From Virgisporangium ochraceum (GTDB lineage Bacteria; Actinomycetota; Actinomycetes; Mycobacteriales; Micromonosporaceae), in assembly GCF_016863655.1 (NCBI RefSeq), contig NZ_BOPH01000003.1, positions 21,142-85,141 on the forward strand: a stretch of 64,000 nucleotides of DNA, read 5' to 3'. Below are positions 59,361 to 64,000 of the stretch, piece after piece. Numbering within the stretch: the stretch's first letter is position 1; the number at the start of each line of letters is the position of its first letter. The notes beneath the pieces were generated by a model. It searched no databases. It saw only the letters and a program-made list of their open reading frames with translations, and was not told the DNA's origin. Both the position numbers and the translations under genes were made by a program.

Positions 59361-61529
59361 GTGTCCGACGTCGTGCTCAGCCGGCCGTCCCGGCTCGCGG
59401 CGGTCGAACGCGCCCGCGTGCTGCTCGAAGGGTCGCACGTCCCCCTCGACCGGCTCGCCCGGCTCGTCGCGAGCGGTGGTCACGCGCCGATCGGCGCCAT
59501 CTCGCTCCTGGACGACCACCGCGAGTACCTGGTCGCCGCCCACGGTGTGCGCCAGCGCGACCTGCCGCTGTCGGAGTCGCTGTGCCAGCACGTGGTCAAC
59601 GCCGACCTGCCCCTGGTGGTCCACGACACCGACAAGCCCACCGGGGTCGTGGCGTACGCCGGGTTCCCTGTGCACCTCGCCGGCGCCGCGGTCGGCGCGG
59701 TCTGCGTCGCCGACCAGGTCGCCCGGCAGTGGACCACCGCCGAGCTCAACGCCGTCAGTGACGCCGCGAGCGTGGTCACCGCGATGCTCGCCGAGCACGA
59801 CGCGGCCCACACGACCGCGCAGGCCGCCGGCTTCGCACGCGAGACGGCCGGGCTCGCTCGCGACACCGCCGGGCTCGCGCGCCACGCCGCCGGGTTCGCG
59901 CCGGAAGGTGCCGACGGGCCGGTCACGACCGACAGCCGGCACGACCGGACGCTCATGGACGCGATCCGCGAGGCCGCCCGCAGCCGGGCCTTCCTCGACG
60001 CGTTGCTGGGCTCGCTCGACACCGCCGTGGTCGCCTGTGACCAGGACGGCCGGCTCATCATGTTCAACCGCCACATGCGTCGCATCACCGGCGACGTCGA
60101 GCACGAGACGCCAGACAAGTGGCCCGGCCGGCACCACGCCCACCACGTCGACGGCCGGCTGATGCGCACCGAGGAGCTGCCGCTGGTGCGGGCGCTGCAC
60201 GGCGAACTCGTGCACAGCGAGCCGATGATGATCCGCCTCGACGGCGAGCCGGACCGGTACTACCTGTGCAACGGCCGCCAGCTCCGCTCCGACGACGGTG
60301 AGGTGCTCGGCGCGGTGATGGCCGTGCACGAGGTCACCGGGATGGTGCGGGCCGGCCGGTTCAAGGACTGCGAGATGGCCGTCGCCCGCGTACTGGAGGA
60401 CGATCCGACGCTGGAGGAGGCCGGCGGCGAGGTCCTCGACCTCGTCGTCGGCGCCCTGGGCTGGCCGTGGGCCGAGCTGTGGCTTCGTGAAGGCTCCGAC
60501 CTGCGCCGCTGCGCGACGGCCAGCCTCGCCCCGCACGGCCACGCGACCGGCAATCCACCCGCTCCCGGCCACGCGCTGGCCCGGCGGGCCAGCGAGAGCG
60601 GCCGGCCGGTGTGGGCCACGGGCGACGGCGCGAACCTGGCGGTGCCGATCCGCAGCGCCGAACGGGTGCTCGGGGTGCTCACGCTGTTCGCCGACACGGT
60701 CGTCGACGACGAGCGCGAGGACCTGGCGCGGCTGCTGTCCGAGGTCGCCGCGCACGTGGCCACCTACCTGGAGCGCCGGCGCGCCGCCGAGCTCGCCCAG
60801 GCGCTGGCCCGCAGCAAGGACGAGTACATCGGGCTCGTCGGTCACGAGATGCGTACGCCGCTGACCTCGATCTCCGCCTACACCGACCTGGTGATCGAGG
60901 ACCCGGACCTCCCCGACGACGCGCGCACGATGCTCGCCGTGGTGCAGCGCAACGCCGCCACCCTGCGCGGCATCATCGCCAACCTGCTCGACCTCGCCGC
61001 GTTCGACTCCGGGCACGCCCGGGTGCAGCTCAACCCGACCGACATCAGCGACCTCGTCGCCGGGGTGGTCCGCGACGCGGCCGGTCGCGCGACGGCGGCC
61101 CGGGGAGATGCACCGGTCGAGGAGTCGTGGAGCGGCCGTGGCGCACCGCCGCCGGTCACGACGGAGATCGCGCCGGGTATCCGGGTCGCGGCCGACGTGC
61201 CCCGGCTGCGGCAGGCCGTCGACAACCTGGTCGGCAACGCGCTCACCTACACGCCGGGCACGGGTTCGGTGGTGGTGCGGCTGGAGACCGCCGGCGGCCT
61301 GGCCGTGCTCGAGGTCGCCGACACCGGCATCGGAATCCCGGTGAAGGAGCGGTCGAACCTCTTCGGCCGGTTCTTCCGCGGCCGCGCCGCGAAGAGCGCG
61401 GGCGTGCCGGGCAGCGGGCTCGGCCTGGCGATCTCGCGGGCGATCGTCGAGGCCCACCACGGCACCCTCGAACTGCTCGACCGGCCCGGCCCGGGCAGCA
61501 CGTTCCGGGTGCGGCTACCGCTCGCTTAA
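59361..61529 (+). CDS. Soluble GAF-PAS-GAF histidine kinase
   Basis: 722 residues, no transmembrane helices. The order is: GAF-like (about 20-150), a linker with the tandem FARETAGLARDTAGLARHAA, PAS (about 205-325, VVACDQDGRLIMFNRHMRRI), second GAF (about 345-470), HisKA with VGHEMRTPLTSI (His near 495), and HATPase (NLVGNALTYTPGTG, ADTGIGIP, GSGLGLAISRAI). GTG 59361 is supported by SD AGGAGG. No response regulator is adjacent. It would be a cytosolic sensor of small molecules, light or redox (inference). Its stop overlaps the opposing DUF72 stop. Confidence 0.93.
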   Translation: MSDVVLSRPSRLAAVERARVLLEGSHVPLDRLARLVASGGHAPIGAISLLDDHREYLVAAHGVRQRDLPLSESLCQHVVNADLPLVVHDTDKPTGVVAYAGFPVHLAGAAVGAVCVADQVARQWTTAELNAVSDAASVVTAMLAEHDAAHTTAQAAGFARETAGLARDTAGLARHAAGFAPEGADGPVTTDSRHDRTLMDAIREAARSRAFLDALLGSLDTAVVACDQDGRLIMFNRHMRRITGDVEHETPDKWPGRHHAHHVDGRLMRTEELPLVRALHGELVHSEPMMIRLDGEPDRYYLCNGRQLRSDDGEVLGAVMAVHEVTGMVRAGRFKDCEMAVARVLEDDPTLEEAGGEVLDLVVGALGWPWAELWLREGSDLRRCATASLAPHGHATGNPPAPGHALARRASESGRPVWATGDGANLAVPIRSAERVLGVLTLFADTVVDDEREDLARLLSEVAAHVATYLERRRAAELAQALARSKDEYIGLVGHEMRTPLTSISAYTDLVIEDPDLPDDARTMLAVVQRNAATLRGIIANLLDLAAFDSGHARVQLNPTDISDLVAGVVRDAAGRATAARGDAPVEESWSGRGAPPPVTTEIAPGIRVAADVPRLRQAVDNLVGNALTYTPGTGSVVVRLETAGGLAVLEVADTGIGIPVKERSNLFGRFFRGRAAKSAGVPGSGLGLAISRAIVEAHHGTLELLDRPGPGSTFRVRLPLA

Positions 61530-62236
61530 CGCGAGCTCAGGGCCTCGAAGGCGCGGGCGTCGGTGATCGCGGCGCCGCCGGGGTCGTTGTTGAAGTACAC
61601 GTGGACGCACGTGAGCTCCGCGGTCCGCCGTACCCAGGAGCGCAGCGCGGTGCGGCCGTACCGGGGCCAGGGTTTCGCCCGGCCCTCGTGCATGCGCAGG
61701 TATCCCCACGACGCCGTCGTCCACAGTGGAGTCAGCGGGCGGCTGTGCCGGTCGGCCCAGCACAGTGCGGCGTCGTGCCGTTCGAGGACCCGGCGCGTGT
61801 CGTCGACCCACCACGAGTCGTGCCGCGGCTCGACGGTGACCTTCACGCCCTTCGGGACGAGTTGGAGCGCCGCGTCGAGGAGGCCGGTGTCGCGTTTCAG
61901 GTTCGGCGGCAGCTGGAACAGCACCGGTCCGAGCTTCGGGCCCAACGCGTCGGCCTGGGAGAAGAACCGCTGGATCGGCTCCTCCGGTTCCTTCAACCGT
62001 TTGATGTGGGTCAGGTACCGGCTCATCTTGACCGCGAAGCAGAAGTCGGCCGGTGTGCGCTCGCGCCACTGTTCGAACGTCGTCCGCTCCGGCAGCCGGT
62101 AGAACGCGTTGTTGATCTCGACCGTGCGGAAGTGCTCCGCGTAGTGTTCCAGCCACTTCTTCTGGGGCAGCCCGTCCGGGTAGAACCGGCCGCGCCAGTC
62201 CCGGTACTGCCATCCCGAGGTGCCGAGGACGATCAC
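61526..62236 (-). CDS. DUF72 family protein
   Basis: 236 residues, full-length DUF72 (TIM-barrel-like): LGTSGWQYRDWRGRFYP, HFRTVEINNAFYRLP, FCFAVKMSRYLTHI, PVLFQLPPNLKRD and YVYFNNDPGG-like VYFNNDPGGAA. The GTG at 62234-62236 is the only fit. Function unknown. The short gap to the divergent aldo/keto reductase (27 nt) suggests overlapping promoters. Confidence 0.9.
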   Translation of the reverse strand: MIVLGTSGWQYRDWRGRFYPDGLPQKKWLEHYAEHFRTVEINNAFYRLPERTTFEQWRERTPADFCFAVKMSRYLTHIKRLKEPEEPIQRFFSQADALGPKLGPVLFQLPPNLKRDTGLLDAALQLVPKGVKVTVEPRHDSWWVDDTRRVLERHDAALCWADRHSRPLTPLWTTASWGYLRMHEGRAKPWPRYGRTALRSWVRRTAELTCVHVYFNNDPGGAAITDARAFEALSSR

Positions 62237-62263
62237 ACCGTGCCAATACCCTAGTTTTGAGGG

Positions 62264-63253
62264 ATGGAACAACGGATCCTCGGCCGAACCGGCCGGTCGG
62301 TGGGTGTGGTGGGTCTCGGGGCGTGGCAGTTGGGCGCCGACTGGGGCGAGGTCACCGACGAGGCGGCGTTCGAGGTGCTGGCGGCGGCCGTCGCCAGCGG
62401 GGTGACGTTCATCGACACGGCCGACGTCTACGGCGACGGTCGCAGCGAGAAGCTGATCGCCCGGTTCCGGTCCGCGGGCGGGTTCGGTTCGTCGGCGGTG
62501 ACGGTCGCGACCAAGATGGGACGCCGGGAGGCGCTGGATCCCGCGAACTTCACCCTCGCGAAGTTCCGGGAGTGGACCGACCGGTCGCGGGCGAACCTCG
62601 GTGTGGACACGCTCGACCTGGTGCAGCTGCACTGCCCGCCCGACCCGGTGTTCGACTCCGACCGGGTGTTCGACGACCTCGACACGCTCGTCGCCGAGAA
62701 GGCCGTCGCCGCGTACGGCGTCAGCGTCGAGACGAGCGACCAGGCGCTCCGCGCGATCGCCCGGCCCGGGGTGGCGTCCGTGCAGATCATCCTGAACATG
62801 CTGCGGCTCAAGCCGCTGGAGCGGGTGCTGCCGGCGGCCGTCGACGCCGGTGTCGGCATCATCGCCCGCGTGCCGCTGGCCAGCGGGCTGCTGTCGGGCC
62901 GCTACGACGAGCACACCGAGTTCGCCGAGAACGACCATCGGAACTACAACCGGCACGGCGAGGCGTTCGACGTCGGCGAGACGTTCTCCGGGGTCCCGTA
63001 CGACACGGGTCTCGAAGCGGTCCGCCGGCTGCGGTCGCTGGCCCCCGACGGCGCCACGACGGCGCAGTTCGCCCTGCGCTGGATCCTCGACCAGCCGGGG
63101 GTGTCGGTGGTGATTCCGGGTGCGCGCACCCCGGAGCAGGCGACGGGCAACGCGGCCGCCGCCGCGCTCGCGCCGCTGGACCGTTCGACGGTGGAGGCGG
63201 TGGCGCGGGTCTACGACGAGCTGGTCCGCCCGCGGGTCCACGACCGCTGGTAG
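62264..63253 (+). CDS. Aldo/keto reductase
   Basis: 329 residues, (beta/alpha)8 NADPH-dependent reductase. Tetrad candidates are Asp and Tyr in FIDTADVYGDGRSE, Lys in VATKMG and His in LVQLHCPP. The C-terminal NADPH-binding part is TAQFALRWILDQPGVSVVIP. It resembles the YajO/general stress AKR group. The promoter lies in the 27-nt divergent gap with DUF72 or inside that gene; the stop abuts the VOC gene. Confidence 0.94.
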   Translation: MEQRILGRTGRSVGVVGLGAWQLGADWGEVTDEAAFEVLAAAVASGVTFIDTADVYGDGRSEKLIARFRSAGGFGSSAVTVATKMGRREALDPANFTLAKFREWTDRSRANLGVDTLDLVQLHCPPDPVFDSDRVFDDLDTLVAEKAVAAYGVSVETSDQALRAIARPGVASVQIILNMLRLKPLERVLPAAVDAGVGIIARVPLASGLLSGRYDEHTEFAENDHRNYNRHGEAFDVGETFSGVPYDTGLEAVRRLRSLAPDGATTAQFALRWILDQPGVSVVIPGARTPEQATGNAAAAALAPLDRSTVEAVARVYDELVRPRVHDRW

Positions 63254-63979
63254 CTAGTTCCCCTTCGGTGCGAAGGCGCAGAACTCGTTGCCTTCGAGGT
63301 CGGCCATGACCCACCAGGAGATGCGGTCGCCGGGGGCGCGGAGCACCGTGGCTCCGGCGGCGACCAGCCTGTCGGGGGTCGGGTCGGTGAGCGTCACGTC
63401 CCAGTGCATGCGGTTCTTGGCGCGCTTGCGCCACGGGAGCTTGTCGAACACGAGGTACTGCCACGGCATTCCGGCGGCGCCCTCGACGTATGCGTCGCCG
63501 TCGCCGGTGCGGGCGGTGCCGCCGAGTACCGAGGTCCACCAGATCGCCTGTGCCGCCGGGTCCCTGGCGCCGACGACGAGTTCGTAGACGGCGGCCAGCG
63601 CGCGCCGCTTCAGCGGTGTCGGCACGCCCCGCTTCGGGGGGAACGCGCAGAACTCGTTGCCCTCGGGGTCGGTGAGCAGCCACCACTTGATGTCGCCGCC
63701 GGGTGACCGGTGGAGGGTGGCGCCGGCCGCGACGAGCGGCTTCGGGTCGCGGGCCGGGAGCCGCACGTCGAGGTGCACCCGGGTGCCCTTGCTCCGCTTC
63801 TCCGGCACCGGGTCGACCCACAGCGGGATGCCGGCGCCGGTGTCGACGCGGGCCGATCCGTCGCCGAGGTCGACCACCCTGCCGCCGAGCACCTTGCGCC
63901 AGAAGGTCGCCAGCGCCAGCGCGTCGCCGTCGCCGGAGCCGGCGTCGAGGCAGAGGTCCTTGAAAGTCGCGATCGCCAC
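63254..63979 (-). CDS. Two-domain VOC (glyoxalase-like) protein
   Basis: 241 residues made of two homologous VOC repeats (1-118 and 125-241). Each ends with the same W-W-x-(L/M)-x-D-x-E-G-N-E-F-C-A-F pattern (WWLLTDPEGNEFCAF, WWVMADLEGNEFCAF). This is the glyoxalase_6-like type common in actinobacteria. The Glu in EGNEF is the usual metal ligand, and a His/Asp partner lies early in each repeat. Enzymatic role unknown. ATG 63977-63979; it is convergent with the aldo/keto reductase, with adjacent stops. Confidence 0.9.
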   Translation of the reverse strand: MAIATFKDLCLDAGSGDGDALALATFWRKVLGGRVVDLGDGSARVDTGAGIPLWVDPVPEKRSKGTRVHLDVRLPARDPKPLVAAGATLHRSPGGDIKWWLLTDPEGNEFCAFPPKRGVPTPLKRRALAAVYELVVGARDPAAQAIWWTSVLGGTARTGDGDAYVEGAAGMPWQYLVFDKLPWRKRAKNRMHWDVTLTDPTPDRLVAAGATVLRAPGDRISWWVMADLEGNEFCAFAPKGN

Positions 63980-64000
63980 GACAACCGACCATAGTGGACC

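Overview
The window is very GC-rich DNA (most third codon positions are G or C) with short intergenic gaps, many GTG starts and 4-nt GTGA stop/start overlaps. Gene content is actinobacterial: DUF3107, DUF3072, DUF3152, a MiaE-like ferritin protein, MoeZ, a mycosin with ESX-type substrates, a membrane Ser/Thr kinase with an outer domain, and an MmpL-type transporter. A filamentous or soil actinomycete (Frankiales, Cryptosporangiales or Micromonosporales type) fits. Genus cannot be fixed from sequence alone.

Layout. 0-16 kb: a split complex I locus. nuoI-J-K-L-M-N form a tight rightward operon (1364-7372). nuoC-nuoH (11804-12702 region) and nuoB (15089-15604) lie on the other strand, separated by a DUF2252 protein and by Uma2-family nuclease genes in various states of decay. 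Between the halves are a vWA protein, YajQ, tRNA-Tyr and a tandem duplication of the tRNA 3' half plus a Uma2 gene. nuoA, D, E, F and G are not in the window. 15.6-24 kb: S1P-lyase-like decarboxylase, GPH-type transporter and alkyltransferase-like protein (one leftward unit), then proB, a toroid protein, MoeZ, a secreted DUF3152 metalloprotease candidate and an alpha/beta hydrolase. 23.9-33.9 kb: a 1254-residue repeat-rich disordered protein, TetR regulator, DUF3107, ferritin-like protein, DEAD-box helicase, metallo-beta-lactamase-fold protein with an in-frame minisatellite, and a methyltransferase.

33.9-43.3 kb is a leftward block: Ser/Thr kinase with an outer cellulose-binding-type domain, FHA protein, RecQ-like helicase fused to a phosphoribosyltransferase, His-rich anchored protein, XRE regulator, then a compact type VII-secretion-like trio (two substrate-like proteins and a mycosin) of clearly lower GC. 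43.3-47.2 kb: cyanophycin synthetase and cyanophycinase (synthesis and mobilisation of a nitrogen reserve). 47.4-51.4 kb: a 1352-residue SF1 helicase with a Vsr-like nuclease domain. 51.5-64 kb: DUF3072, MMPL transporter, a two-component pair, a DUF559 nuclease gene bracketed by two near-identical palindromes, a membrane spermidine-synthase-like protein, a GAF/PAS histidine kinase, DUF72, aldo/keto reductase and a VOC protein.

A recurring signal is a family of intergenic hairpins sharing the core GATCTTG...CAAGATC (7489, 47267, 56683, 57740, with a half copy at 1331). They come in two subtypes. Two of them enclose the DUF559 nuclease gene, which is the best candidate here for an undescribed nuclease/repeat association.
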